Shown piece after piece: positions 1 through 8,781 of a DNA stretch of 10,347 nucleotides. Below the pieces are notes generated by a model, which made no database searches, had not been told where the DNA came from, and saw only the letters and a list, made by a program, of their open reading frames with translations. The translations under genes and the position numbers were made by a program. How positions within the stretch are numbered: position 1 is the stretch's first letter; each line of letters begins with the position of its first letter. The stretch comes from Silvimonas sp. JCM 19000 (lineage in GTDB: Bacteria; Pseudomonadota; Gammaproteobacteria; Burkholderiales; Chitinibacteraceae). The DNA lies in contig BBFD01000141.1 in assembly GCA_001313065.1 (NCBI GenBank), positions 1 to 10,347 of the forward strand. Direction: 5' to 3'.

Positions 1-1101
1 CGAGCAACCCGCCCGCCCCGCCCCCACCGGCGGTCAGCGTGTCTTCGGTTATCCATAAATCGCTGAATGACTGGGATGAATTCACCGGCCGCCTCGAAGC
101 GCCGCAAACCGTGGAAATCCGTCCGCGTGTGAGCGGTTATGTGGAGTCGGTTAATTTCCGCGAAGGCGCTTTGGTCAAGAAAGGCGATCTGCTGTTCCAG
201 ATTGATCCGCGCCCGTTCCAGGCCGAGGTCGACCGTCTGACCGCCGAATACCAGTCGGCCAAAGCGCATATGGCGCAAGCCCGATCGGATGCCGAACGCG
301 CCGTGCGGCTCAAGTCGCAGGACGCGATCAGCACCGAAGACTTTGACACGCGCAACACCGCCTTGCTGGCGGCGCAGGCGCAAGTCGATGGCACGGCGGC
401 CGCACTCACCGCGGCAGGCTGAACCTGGACTACACCCACGTCACCGCCCCCATCAGCGGCCGCGTCAGCAATGCGCTGATTACGCCGGGCAATCTGGTCA
501 GCAGCAGTTCGGCCGGGGCCAGCTTGCTGACCACGGTGGTATCCACCGACAAGGTCTACGCCTATTTCGACGCCGATGAGCAGACCTTCCTCAAGTATCA
601 GCAGCAGGCCCGTGTGCATAAGGGTGAAGCGGCGGATGGCAAATATCCGATCTTCCTCGGCCTGGCCGATGAGACGGGCTATCCGCATCAGGCGCGGTGG
701 ACTTTCTGGATAATCAGGTGAACCCGCGTACCGGCACCATCCGCGCACGCGCCGTGTTTGATAACAAGAATGGCGAGTTCACGCCGGGCTTGTTTGTGCG
801 GCTCAAGCTGATCGGCGAAGGCCAGCGCGACGGCTTGTTGATCAACGACCGCGCGGTCGGCTCGGACCTCGGCAAGAAATACGTGCTGGTGCTGGGCAAG
901 GACAACAAGGTGGAGTACCGCACCGTCACCCTCGGCAGCGATGTCGACGATCTGCGTCTGGTGCGCAGCGGCCTTAAGGCCGGTGATGTGATTGTGGTGA
1001 ACGGCTTGCAGAAGATCCGCCCCGGCATGGCCGTCAGCCCCACCACCGTGCCGATGAGCGCGCCGAGCGAACTCGACAAACAGTTCCCGGCGGGCGGCTG
1101 A
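1..1101 (+). CDS. mexE: RND efflux periplasmic adaptor (MexE-type membrane fusion protein), 5' partial, two frameshifts
   Basis: This is the periplasmic adaptor that couples an RND pump to its outer-membrane channel. The start and lipoprotein signal lie before the window; the frame opens at base 3 in a Pro/Ala-rich stretch. The order is typical: first lipoyl half (VEIRPRVSGYVESVNF, GALVKKGDLLFQIDPRPF), an alpha-hairpin with many Ala/Gln/Arg, second lipoyl half (LDYTHVTAPISGRV, ITPGNLV), then a beta-barrel segment (VYAYFDADEQTFLKY, DFLDNQVNPRTGTIRARAVF) and a membrane-proximal end (VVNGLQKIRPGM). Wording is very close to MexE of the MexEF-OprN class. Two missing bases break the frame: near 416 (expected A-R-L-N-L-D-Y) and near 697 (GGG probably read as GG before GTGGAC). 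Repaired, about 366 residues are present. The permease follows after 192 bases. Function is certain at family level; the substrate cannot be told. Confidence 0.93.
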
Positions 1102-1102
1102 C

Positions 1103-1136
1103 GCATAGGGTGGGTCACGACCCACCAAGCAAAGCC
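1103..1136 (+). repeat. REP-like palindromic repeat, copy 1
   Basis: The core GGTGGGTCACGACCCACC (1109-1126) is an 8-bp stem around two bases, flanked by GCATAG on the left and AAGCAAAGCC on the right. It starts one base after the adaptor stop codon. It is the inverted partner of the copy at 1181-1214 (34 bases matching except for about three positions), with 44 bases between them. The pair has the architecture of bacterial REP doublets (two palindromes facing each other), which in other genomes are moved by RAYT transposases; no such gene is present here. Confidence 0.85.
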
Positions 1137-1180
1137 AAAGGCTCGTGCCACGGCTGTTCGCGTGCAGCGCCTTGTTGCGC

Positions 1181-1214
1181 GGCTTTGAGTGGTGGGTCAC
1201 GACCCACCCTATGC
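1181..1214 (-). repeat. REP-like palindromic repeat, copy 2
   Basis: It reads GGCTTTGAGTGGTGGGTC, then AC, then GACCCACCCTATGC, the reverse orientation of copy 1. The left flank GGCTTTGAGT and right flank CCTATGCAT are also found at 5974-6009, so the repeated unit is longer than the hairpin core alone (about 36 bases). Confidence 0.85.
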
Positions 1215-1251
1215 ATCACGTCATGCCGAATGCAGCGGCACAGAAAACGTA

Positions 1252-1282
1252 CTTTGAACGGTGGGTCTTGACCCACCCTATG
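1252..1282 (-). repeat. REP-like palindromic repeat, copy 3, next to the permease start
   Basis: This third copy has the same orientation as copy 2 (CTTTGAACGGTGGGTC, TT, GACCCACCCTATG). The hairpin core occupies 1260-1277. It ends about five bases before the only plausible ribosome-binding sequence of the permease (GGGA at 1282-1285), so a folded hairpin would sit directly beside the translation start. Confidence 0.82.
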
Positions 1283-1293
1283 GGACACATTCC

Positions 1294-4200
1294 ATGAATT
1301 TCTCTCAATACTTCATCCAGCGGCCGATCTTTGCGGCGGTGCTGTCGATGATCATCTTTATCGCCGGGGCATTGGCGTTAAAGATATTACCGATCAGCGA
1401 GTACCCCGAAGTCGTGCCGCCCACCGTGGTGGTGCATGCCAGCTATCCTGGCGCCAACCCGCAGACGATAGCGGAAACCGTGGCATCTCCGCTGGAGCAA
1501 CGCATCAATGGCGTTGAGGGCATGCTGTATCAGTCCTCGCAAGCAACGTCCGATGCGCGATGACGCTGACCGTCACCTTTGCCCTGGGCACCGACGTCGA
1601 CAAGGCGCAAGTGCAAGTGCAGAACCGCGTGGCGCAAGCCTTGCCGCAATTGCCGGAAGACGTGCAGCGCCTGGGCGTAACCACCGAAAAGAGCTCGCCC
1701 GATCTGACCATGGTCGTGCATTTGACCTCGCCGAATAACCGTTACGACATGCTGTATCTGTCCAACTACGCCAACCTGCAGGTCAAGGATGCGCTGGCCC
1801 GGATCGACGGCGTGGGCGACGTCAAACTGTTTGGCGCGGGCGATTATTCAATGCGCCTGTGGCTGGACCCGGAAAAAAATCTCCAGCCGCAATCTGACTG
1901 CATCCGATGTGGTCAAGGCGGTGCGTGAGCAGAACATCCAGGTGGCAGCCGGGTCGCTGGGCACTTCGCCCACGTCCAACAACGCCAATTACCAGCTCAA
2001 CGTCAACACGCAAGGCCGTCTGGTCACCGAGCAGGAGTTTGGCAACATCATTATCCGCAGCGGTGCTGATGGCGAAATCGTGCGCTTGCGCGACGTGGCC
2101 CGCATCGAACTGGGCGCCAGCAATTACGCGCTGCGTTCCTTGCTGGATAACAAACCGGCGGTGGCCATCCCCATCTTTGCCCGCCCCGGCTCCAACGCGC
2201 TCGATATCTCCAAGAACGTGCGCGCCACCATGGCCAGCCTGAAGAAGGATTTTCCGCAGGGCGTGGATTATTCCATCGTGTATGACCCCACCGTGTTCGT
2301 GAAGAGCTCGATCGAAGCCGTGGTGCATACGCTGTTTGAAGCCGTGTTGCTGGTAGTGCTGGTGGTCATTCTGTTCCTGCAGACCTGGCGCGCTTCCATC
2401 ATCCCGTTGGTGGCGGTGCCGGTATCGCTGGTGGGCACGTTTGCGCTGATGCATGTGTTTGGCTTTTCGCTCAATGCGCTGTCGCTGTTCGGTCTGGTGC
2501 TGGCGATCGGCATTGTGGTCGACGACGCATCGTGGTGGTCGAAAACGTCGAGCGCAATATCGAGCTGGGCTTAAGCCCGATGGATGCCACGCGCCGTGCC
2601 ATGCGTGAAGTAACCGGTCCTATCGTGGCCACCGCGCTGGTGCTGTGCGCCGTGTTTATCCCGACCGCGTTTATCTCGGGTCTGACCGGCCAGTTCTATC
2701 GCCAGTTTGCCCTGACGATTGCCATCTCGACCGTGATTTCGGCCTTCAACTCGCTGACCCTGTCGCCTGCACTGGCTGCCGTTTTGCTCAAAGGCCACGA
2801 TGCGCCCAAAGATGCGCTGACACGCTGGATGGACAAGGCACTGCTGGTTCTTCCGCCCGTTCAACCGCTTTTTTTGTGCGGACCTCGCACGGCTATGTGG
2901 GTGGCGTGCAAAGCATACTGCGCCGCTCGGCCATCGCCATGCTGGTGTACGGCGGTTTGCTCGGCCTGACCGTGCTGGGTTTCAACAGCGTGCCCAGTGG
3001 CTTTGTGCCGCAACAAGACAAGCAATATCTGGTGTCGTTTGCGCAATTGCCTGGTGCCGCCACGCTGGACCGCACTGAAAGCGTGATCAAGGCAATGAGC
3101 GCCATCGCACTCAAGGAACCGGGCGTGGAAAGCGCCGTGGCCTTCCCGGGGCTGTCGATCAATGGCTTTACCAACAGTCCGTCGGCCGGGATCTTGTTTG
3201 TCACGCTCAAACCGTTTGACGAGCGCAAATCAGCCGATCTGTCCGCCGGTGCCATCGCGGGCAAGCTCAACGCCAAATACGCCGGACTGCAGGATGCCTT
3301 TGTCGCCATCTTCCCGCCGCCGCCGGTACAAGGCTGGGCACCATCGGTGGCTTCCGCATGCAGATCGAAGATCGTGGCGGGCTGGGTTTTAACGAGATGT
3401 ATGCGCAAGTGCAGAACCTGATCGCCAAAGGCAGCAAGACGCCGGAACTGGCGGGCATGTTTAGCGGCTACGAAGTGAATGTGCCGCAGATCGACGCGCA
3501 TATTGATCGCGACAAAGCCAAGACCCACGGCGTGGCACTGACCGACGCGTTTGACACCATGCAGATCTACCTGGGCTCGCTGTACGTCAATGACTTCAAC
3601 CGCTTTGGCCGTACCTATCAAGTGAATGCCCAAGCCGACCAGTCGTTCCGGCTGCGTCCCGATGACATTGCGCGCCTCAAGACCCGCAACGCCAACGGCG
3701 ACATGGTGCCACTGGGTGCGTTCATGAATGTGCGTGAAACCAGTGGTCCGGATCGAGTCCAGCATTACAACGGCTATGTCACTGCCGAAATCAACGGCGG
3801 GGCTGCGCCCGGCTTCAGTTCTGGCCAGGCCCAGGCCGCGATGGAAAAAAACTGGCACGCACCGAGCTACCCAATGGCATGACGTTTGAGTGGACCGAGC
3901 TGACCTATCAGCAAATCCTGGCCGGTAATACCGCCGTGCTGGTGTTCCCGCTGTGCGTGCTGCTGGTGTTCCTGGTGCTGGCCGCGCTGTACGAAAGCTG
4001 GACCATGCCGCTGGCGGTCATCCTGATTGTGCCTATGGGTTTGTTGTCGGCCATTACCGGGCTGTGGCTCACGCATGGCGATAACAATGTGTTTACGCAA
4101 ATCGGCTTGATTGTGCTGGTGGGGCTGGCGTGCAAGAACGCGATTCTGATCGTGGAATTCGCCCGCGAAAAAAAGAAGAACTGGAAGGCATGGACCCGGT

Positions 4201-4486
4201 GGCGGCGGTACTGGAAGCGTGTCGCCTGCGCTTGCGCCCGATCTTGATGACGTCGATGGCGTTCATCATGGGCGTGGTGCCGCTGGTGACTTCGACCGGT
4301 GCCGGTTCGGAAATGCGTCGCGCCATGGGCACGGCCGTGTTCTCCGGCATGCTGGGCGTGACCTTCTTTGGCCTGCTGTTGACGCCGGTGTTCTATGTGT
4401 TGCTGCGCAAGCTGGTACATGCCGATCGCAAGCCGCACGTTGCACACACCCCGGCCGCCCCATTGCCGCAACTGGAGGGCAAATAA
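1294..4486 (+). CDS. mexF: RND multidrug efflux permease (HAE1 family, MexF type), eight frameshifts
   Basis: This is the inner-membrane proton/drug antiporter of the tripartite pump. The start ATG at 1294 gives the classic opening [19 protein letters not shown] (first membrane helix), followed by [11 protein letters not shown] and the porter domain. The proton-relay acidic pair is present in GIVVDDA (about D410/D411 after repair), and the relay lysine in GLACKNAIL (about K948). Helix-rich blocks lie near 2310-2780, 2930-3000 and 3930-4420. Single-base breaks: missing bases near 1559, 2528, 3334, 3845-3851 (A7, expected A8) and 4168-4174 (A7, expected A8); extra bases at 1873-1879 (A7, expected A6), 2846-2847 and 2879-2885 (T7, expected T6). 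Repaired length is 1064 aa, as expected for MexF. The upstream Shine-Dalgarno is weak (GGGA, 1282-1285). The channel gene overlaps its stop. Confidence 0.95.
4474..4479 (+). promoter_or_regulatory. Ribosome-binding site of the outer-membrane channel gene
   Basis: GGAGGG lies six bases before the ATG at 4486 and inside the last codons of the permease. Together with the TAATG stop/start overlap at 4484-4488 it fixes the start and indicates translational coupling of the two genes. Confidence 0.8.
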
Positions 4487-5909
4487 TGGACATCGTTAAA
4501 ACCTTTACGCTGCCGACCATCAAGCTGCTTAGCGCCTTGATGCTCAGCGGCGGGCTGGCCGCCTGCGCGGTCGGGCCGCAATACCAGACCCCGGCCCAAG
4601 CCGATATCCACCTGCAAAACGCGGTGACGGCGGACTTTGCCGCCACCCGCGTCGAGCAGCAATGGTGGGCGCAACTGGATGACCCGGCGTTAAGCAAACT
4701 GATCGATCAGGGCCTGAACGCCAACCATGATTTGCGCATCGCCCTGGCGCGGGTGAATGCAGCGCGCGCGCAATTCAATATCACTGAAATCGACCGCTGG
4801 CCCACGGTAACGCTGGGGGCACAGGCCACGCGCCAGATGGCGCAACAGCCCGGCATTACCACCGACCGCGTGCTGACCAATTCGTGGACCGCCGGCTTTG
4901 ATGCGGGCTGGGAATTGGATTTGTGGGGCCGTCTGGCCAATCTGGAAACCGCCGCCAAAGCGCGCGCCGATGCCGCCGTATACGGGCTGGACCAGGCTCG
5001 CGTGTCGGTGGTGGCGGAAATCGGACGTAACTACTATCTGATGCGCGGCGCGCAGCAACGCTATGCCGTGGCCGAGCGTAACCTGAAGAACCTGCAATCC
5101 ACGCTCGATATCACCCAGGCCCGCGTCGATGGTGGTCAGGGCACGCAATTGGATGTGGCGCGCGCCAAGGCCAACCTGGCCAATGTGCAAGCCACGTTGC
5201 CGCCGCTGGAAACCGCCATCAAGCTGGCGCAATACCGCCTGGCGGTATTGACCGGCGCGATGCCAGGCAGTCTGGATGCGCAACTGGTGCCGGCAACATT
5301 GGCGCCGATCTCGCGCCCTATCCCGATTGGTGACGCGGCTGATCTGATCAAGCGGCGCCCGGATATCGCGGCGGCCGAGCGCAATCTGGTGGCGTCGAAT
5401 GCTGATATCGGCGCGGCGATGGCGGATCGGTTCCCGCGCGTGTCGTTGGGGGGCTTTTTCGGCTTTATCGCCAGCCGTGGCGGTGATCTGGGCCAGGCCA
5501 GCAGCAAGGCCTGGAGCATTACCCCGTCGGTGGATTGGCCTGCCTTCCGCCTCGGCGCGGTCAATGCCCAGGTGCGCGCCAACCAGCCAGCAACGACGCC
5601 AACGTCGCCCGTTACGAGCAGACCGTGTTGCAGGCAGTTGAGGAAACCGAAGGCGCGTTGTTGAGCTATAACCGCACCCAGCAACGCTTGTCGCGGCTGG
5701 TGGAATCGGCGCAGCAAAGCAAACGCGCCGCCGACATCGCCCGCGTGCAATACAAGGAAGGCGCGGTGGATTTCCTGACGCTGCTGGATGCGGAGCGCAC
5801 GCAATTGTCGGCCGAGGATGCCATGGCGCAGGCGGAATCCGATTCCTATGTGGAACTGGTTGCGGTGTACAAGGCACTGGGTGGCGGCTGGAACGTCCAG
5901 GCTGGCTAA
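4486..5909 (+). CDS. oprN: Outer-membrane efflux lipoprotein (OprN/NodT-type TolC-family channel), one frameshift
   Basis: This is the outer-membrane exit duct of the pump. The N-terminus is a lipoprotein signal: basic start, hydrophobic LLSALMLSGGL, lipobox LAAC with acylated Cys27, then AVGPQYQTP, typical of the family. Two outer-membrane efflux repeats follow, with the first marked by WWAQLDDPALSKLID and WELDLWGRLANLE, and the second by RRPDIAAAERNL, DRFPRVSLGGFFGF, DFLTLLDAERTQLSAEDA and the closing YKALGGGW. One base is missing near 5586 (CAG-CC should read CAG-GCC, restoring QASNDANVARYEQ). Repaired length is 474 aa, close to the family norm (~470). It is translationally coupled to the permease and is the last gene of the operon. 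A REP pair begins two bases after the stop codon. Family assignment is secure; the substrates are unknown. Confidence 0.94.
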
Positions 5910-5911
5910 GT

Positions 5912-5942
5912 CATAGGGTGGGTCGCGACCCACCACTCAAAG
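5912..5942 (+). repeat. REP-like palindromic repeat, copy 4
   Basis: CATAGGGTGGGTC, GC, GACCCACCACTCAAAG. The 18-base core is a perfect palindrome here because the centre is GC. It starts two bases after the channel stop codon and faces copy 5 as a 31-base inverted repeat across a 33-base spacer. Confidence 0.87.
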
Positions 5943-5975
5943 TGGCATCTTGGGCCCGCGTGGCCCGGCTGATGG

Positions 5976-6006
5976 CTTTGAGTGGTGGGTCTTGACCCAC
6001 CCTATG
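5976..6006 (-). repeat. REP-like palindromic repeat, copy 5
   Basis: CTTTGAGTGGTGGGTC, TT, GACCCACCCTATG is the inverse of copy 4 except for the two central bases. Pairing of copies 4 and 5 would make a long cruciform or RNA stem between two convergent genes. No T-run follows on either strand, so it is not a standard intrinsic terminator, although it could impede transcription from both sides. Confidence 0.87.
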
Positions 6007-6024
6007 CATTTGCGCCGCTGCGCC

Positions 6025-8526
6025 CTAGCCCAGTTGCACCGGGTTGTTGTAATACGCGTTGACCTTGTTGCGCACCCAGCTTTCCGGATTGCCCACATCA
6101 GTGATCAGCCCGGTGGTGGCGCCGCCGCCCAGCAAAACGGTAAAGATGCCGCGCAGCGGGAAATCGCCATAGCGCGGTTGCGAGATATCAAACGGCTCGC
6201 TGCGCTGGAACATGGCCTCGCCGTTGGCGCCATGCCGGGGAAGGCCTCGGGGAAAGGCAGTGCCAGCACTTTGGCGTTGACGTTGTGGTAATCGCTGCCG
6301 ATGGCGGGATCGCCAAATAGATAACTGCCCGCCGTGCCCCAATGCGCGGGATTGAAGTCATCCGCCAGCACATCGCTGGTATTGGGAATCCGCCCGGACG
6401 GAATCTGCCACGGCATGATCGGCAGTTTGGTGGCCGCACTCAGCGCGCCGCAAAAAATCCCAGAACCGCCCCCACTCGCGTGGACCATAGCAATAGCCGT
6501 TGATATAGGCGCGCAAGGTCAGATCGTCGCCTTCATAGCGATCCACCGCCAGAAAGTCCGGCTTGTACGGCCCGCTATACGCGCCCACTGCCGCGATGTA
6601 ATCGGCGGTCTGTTGCGCCGGGATGGCTACATCGCTGTCCTCATAAATCCATTCCGAATAACCGACGCCCCACAGATTAACCTGCCATCCAAACGTCACT
6701 GCAGGCGCGATGGTGCGCGTCAGCCAGTTGACGGCGGTGACATAGCCTTTGATGTCTTCGGTGACGGCGGCCGGAATGCTCAGATTGACGCCACGCTGGG
6801 TCAAAGCCTCTTGCAGCGGTTTGCGTACCGGCATGGCGTAGCCGGGGTCCAGATTGGCTTGTTCGCACGCGCCAAGAAAATCCGGATTGACCACAAAACC
6901 CACCGGCACCGGATGTTGCTCATCGATGTACTCATTGGCAATCTGCAGCGCCTGGATGTAGTTGCCAAAGCTGTAGGCGTGTTGCGTGCTGTTGGCCAGC
7001 ATGGTCAGCGTGTCGCCGAGCGACAGATTGGTGGTGTACGACACAATCACCGGCAACACGGTGCGACCATCGCCGATCTGCGCTTCCACCGTGCGGCTCA
7101 GTTCGATCAGGGCGCGCGTTTGCACATCATCGGCCAGATACAGCGTGGCATCGCCCATGCCATCAACCCCGGCATAGATAAAGATCGACTCGGCCCGTGC
7201 CGCGGTAAAGTCGGCCGCATTGCCGGGGGTCAGATCGGCGCAACCGCCAAATGACAAATGTGACGGAAAGCCACGCACATGCAGATTGGCGCCGGTGCTG
7301 ATGCTGAGGTTGAGGCTGGTCGAGGCATTGCTGGCCACGGTCAGCGTGGCGGGTGCGCCGACTATATGCACGCTGCCGTTCTCGATAAAGTTACTGACCA
7401 CCACGCGATAGTCGCCAGGCTGCACCAAGGTGGGAAACGCCGTGCGTTGCGTGCTGGCGCTGACTTCCGTGCTGTAGCTGCCGCCACTGCCCACCAGCCG
7501 CAGCGCCACCTTGTGGCTGGAGCCCACATCGGCGGTCACGATCAGCGGCAGGTTAACCGCGCCTGGGTCGACAGCTTGGTGGTATGCACTTGCGCGTTGG
7601 TTACATCGACCGCCACGTCGTGATTGCTCAGCGCCACATCGGGCACGCTGAACAGATATTCCACGCCGTTGACGCCGATGCTGTCGATCTGCACCAGCGC
7701 CGTGCCGCTGGCCGGCAACTGGCCGAAGGTAATGCACTGGCCGCAGCCAATCTGCGTGGTTGCCAGCACTTTGTTGGCGCCCTTGCTTTTGAGCGTGACG
7801 TTCAGGGTTTCGCTGGCCAGGCCGGTCAATGCGCCGATGCGCAGGGTGACCGAGCCGAAGCGCTGCACGCTATCAAAGCTGATCGCCACGCTGGCCGCGC
7901 TGCCCGGCGCCACCGACAAGGTGCTGACATTGCTGTGCGCCGCGGCCACCACGTTGCCATCACTGGTGGATACGGCGGGGGTGTGCAGCGCGTAATCGCC
8001 GCGCGGCAATGTGATATTGCTGGTCTGGCCATAAGCCAGCTCGACGCTGTGGATCTGCGACCCCAGCACAAAATCCACGCGCGGTTTGACCGCGGCCAGC
8101 GCCGTGTCGGGCGCGGCCGCGCAATGTACCGCCACCGAGCTTCCACACTGGCGCTCTGGTCGGCCGCCAGCACAAAAGATTTGAGCCAGCGTTCTTTATT
8201 GGTATTGAGATCACCTGACACCGAAATAGTGAATTTATCCTGCGCACTAAAGGTGAATTCTTCGTCAAATTCAACGCGGGCCGAAACCGCAAATACCCCG
8301 GCTTCGATCTGGTTGCTGCTCACATGGATGGTGGTCCCCACCCAATCGGTAAATTCGCTATAGATATCCGAATCCGCCAAAGCGGCTGGCGCCTGGAATT
8401 CGATGGTCAAAAAAACTGTTTGATATGCACCGGGCTGTTATCGGCGTAATGCAGGGTATTCAGCACCATGGTGCCGTAATATTCGCTGGCGCCCGAACTC
8501 ACCACCACCTTGCTAAGCAGATCCAT
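6025..8526 (-). CDS. Unrecognised multidomain protein: beta-rich N-terminus, three Ig-like repeats, probable alpha/beta-barrel enzyme domain; five frameshifts
   Basis: I do not recognise this protein. Start ATG at 8526 with AGGAG seven bases upstream. Residues 1-~110 are beta-rich (VVVSSGASEYYGTMVLNTL, VEFDEEFTFSAQDKFTISV). Residues ~148-415 look like three tandem Ig- or transthyretin-like modules sharing a pattern such as LPRGDYALH, LPASGTALVQI and VQPGDYRVVV; the second has a CGQC motif. From ~415 to the end is a probable barrel: HVRGFPSHLSFGG, DATLYLAD, PVGFVVNPDFLG, FGWQVNLWGVGYSEW, FLAVDRYEGDD, LPIMPWQIPSGRIP, GIFTVLLGGGATTGLITD. Acidic residues at strand ends (DRYE) resemble glycosidase active sites, but no family is claimed. 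No signal peptide is visible. Missing bases: A7 at 8409-8415, and near 8135, 7557 and 6237-6240; one extra base at 6452-6457. Repaired length is 834 aa. It is divergent from the chitinase gene, suggesting a polysaccharide-related role (inference). Confidence 0.8.
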
Positions 8527-8533
8527 TTTGCGT

Positions 8534-8538
8534 CTCCT
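8534..8538 (-). promoter_or_regulatory. Ribosome-binding site of the minus-strand multidomain gene
   Basis: On the minus strand the sequence is AGGAGACGCAAAATG. The AGGAG is seven bases from the ATG and decides the start at 8526. Confidence 0.8.
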
Positions 8539-8553
8539 GACCTTTAACGCGGT

Positions 8554-8587
8554 TATGCCTTGGGGATATCCCGCAGCCGAAGGCATA
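8554..8587. promoter_or_regulatory. Nested inverted repeat in the leader of the minus-strand gene
   Basis: TATGCCTT (8554-8561) pairs perfectly with AAGGCATA (8580-8587). Inside it lies a 10-base perfect palindrome, GGGATATCCC (8563-8572). It sits 28-61 bases upstream of the minus-strand ATG, so it could be an mRNA hairpin in the leader or an operator. The symmetry is seen directly; the function is a guess. Confidence 0.4.
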
Positions 8588-8618
8588 GCGTGTCAGTTTG
8601 AACGCCATTCAGGTCGCG

Positions 8619-8637
8619 ATTATTTATCGAAAATAAT
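8619..8637. promoter_or_regulatory. AT-rich palindrome in the divergent intergenic region
   Basis: ATTATTT, five bases, AAATAAT is a perfect 7-bp inverted repeat in the most AT-rich part (about 8617-8660) of the 255-base divergent spacer. This is where promoters for both genes are most likely. It could be an operator for a dimeric regulator. I could not fix convincing -35/-10 pairs for either direction. Confidence 0.35.
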
Positions 8638-8698
8638 ACTGATTTATAGCGATATTCAAAAAAAACGTTCTGCCGCACTGATTAACTAGCTTATTCAA

Positions 8699-8720
8699 CT
8701 GCATTTGTCGCTTTATGCAG
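8699..8720. promoter_or_regulatory. Short inverted repeat upstream of the chitinase gene
   Basis: CTGCAT (8699-8704) and ATGCAG (8715-8720) form a 6-bp inverted repeat with a 10-base gap, 62-83 bases before the chitinase start. It may be a binding site or a leader stem. Six base pairs can arise by chance, so support is weak. Confidence 0.25.
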
Positions 8721-8770
8721 ACCATGATGGCCTAACCAGACAACCCTTCTGGTATTCACACAGCGGCTTC

Positions 8771-8775
8771 AGGAG
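8771..8775 (+). promoter_or_regulatory. Ribosome-binding site of the chitinase gene
   Basis: AGGAG lies six bases before the ATG at 8782. This fixes the chitinase start and therefore supports the absence of an N-terminal signal peptide. Confidence 0.82.
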
Positions 8776-8781
8776 TCCATC

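Noticed and set aside
1103..1282. Possible CRISPR-like array or small RNA from the repeated GGTGGGTC...GACCCACC units
   Set aside because: There are only three copies, in both orientations, with unequal spacers and no leader or cas genes; REP-type palindromes explain them better.
2893..3858. Long open frame (321 codons) on the minus strand opposite the permease
   Set aside because: It is antisense to a clear RND porter domain, has no ribosome-binding site and no protein-like motif pattern.
1873..4174. Programmed frameshifting or transcriptional slippage at the A7/T7 runs in the permease
   Set aside because: The shifts go in both directions, several occur outside homopolymers, and unrelated genes show the same pattern; an essential long membrane protein would need eight correct slips.
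4690..5877. Long open frame on the minus strand opposite the channel gene
   Set aside because: It is a mirror of GC-rich codon usage: His/Arg/Gly/Ala-rich, low-complexity composition, no recognisable motifs, and the plus strand encodes an unmistakable OprN-type protein.
5912..6006. Rho-independent terminator after the efflux operon
   Set aside because: The stem is strong, but no U-run follows on either strand; it is annotated as a REP pair instead.
6334..7254. Plus-strand open frame opposite the unknown multidomain protein
   Set aside because: The minus-strand reading has a strong Shine-Dalgarno start, continuous protein-like sequence and conserved-looking aromatic motifs; the plus frame is a composition-driven shadow.
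8590..8660. Sigma-70 promoters (for example TTGAAC near 8598 with TATTTA 17 bases later)
   Set aside because: The -10 match is only partial and no pair stood out on either strand, so no promoter coordinates are claimed.
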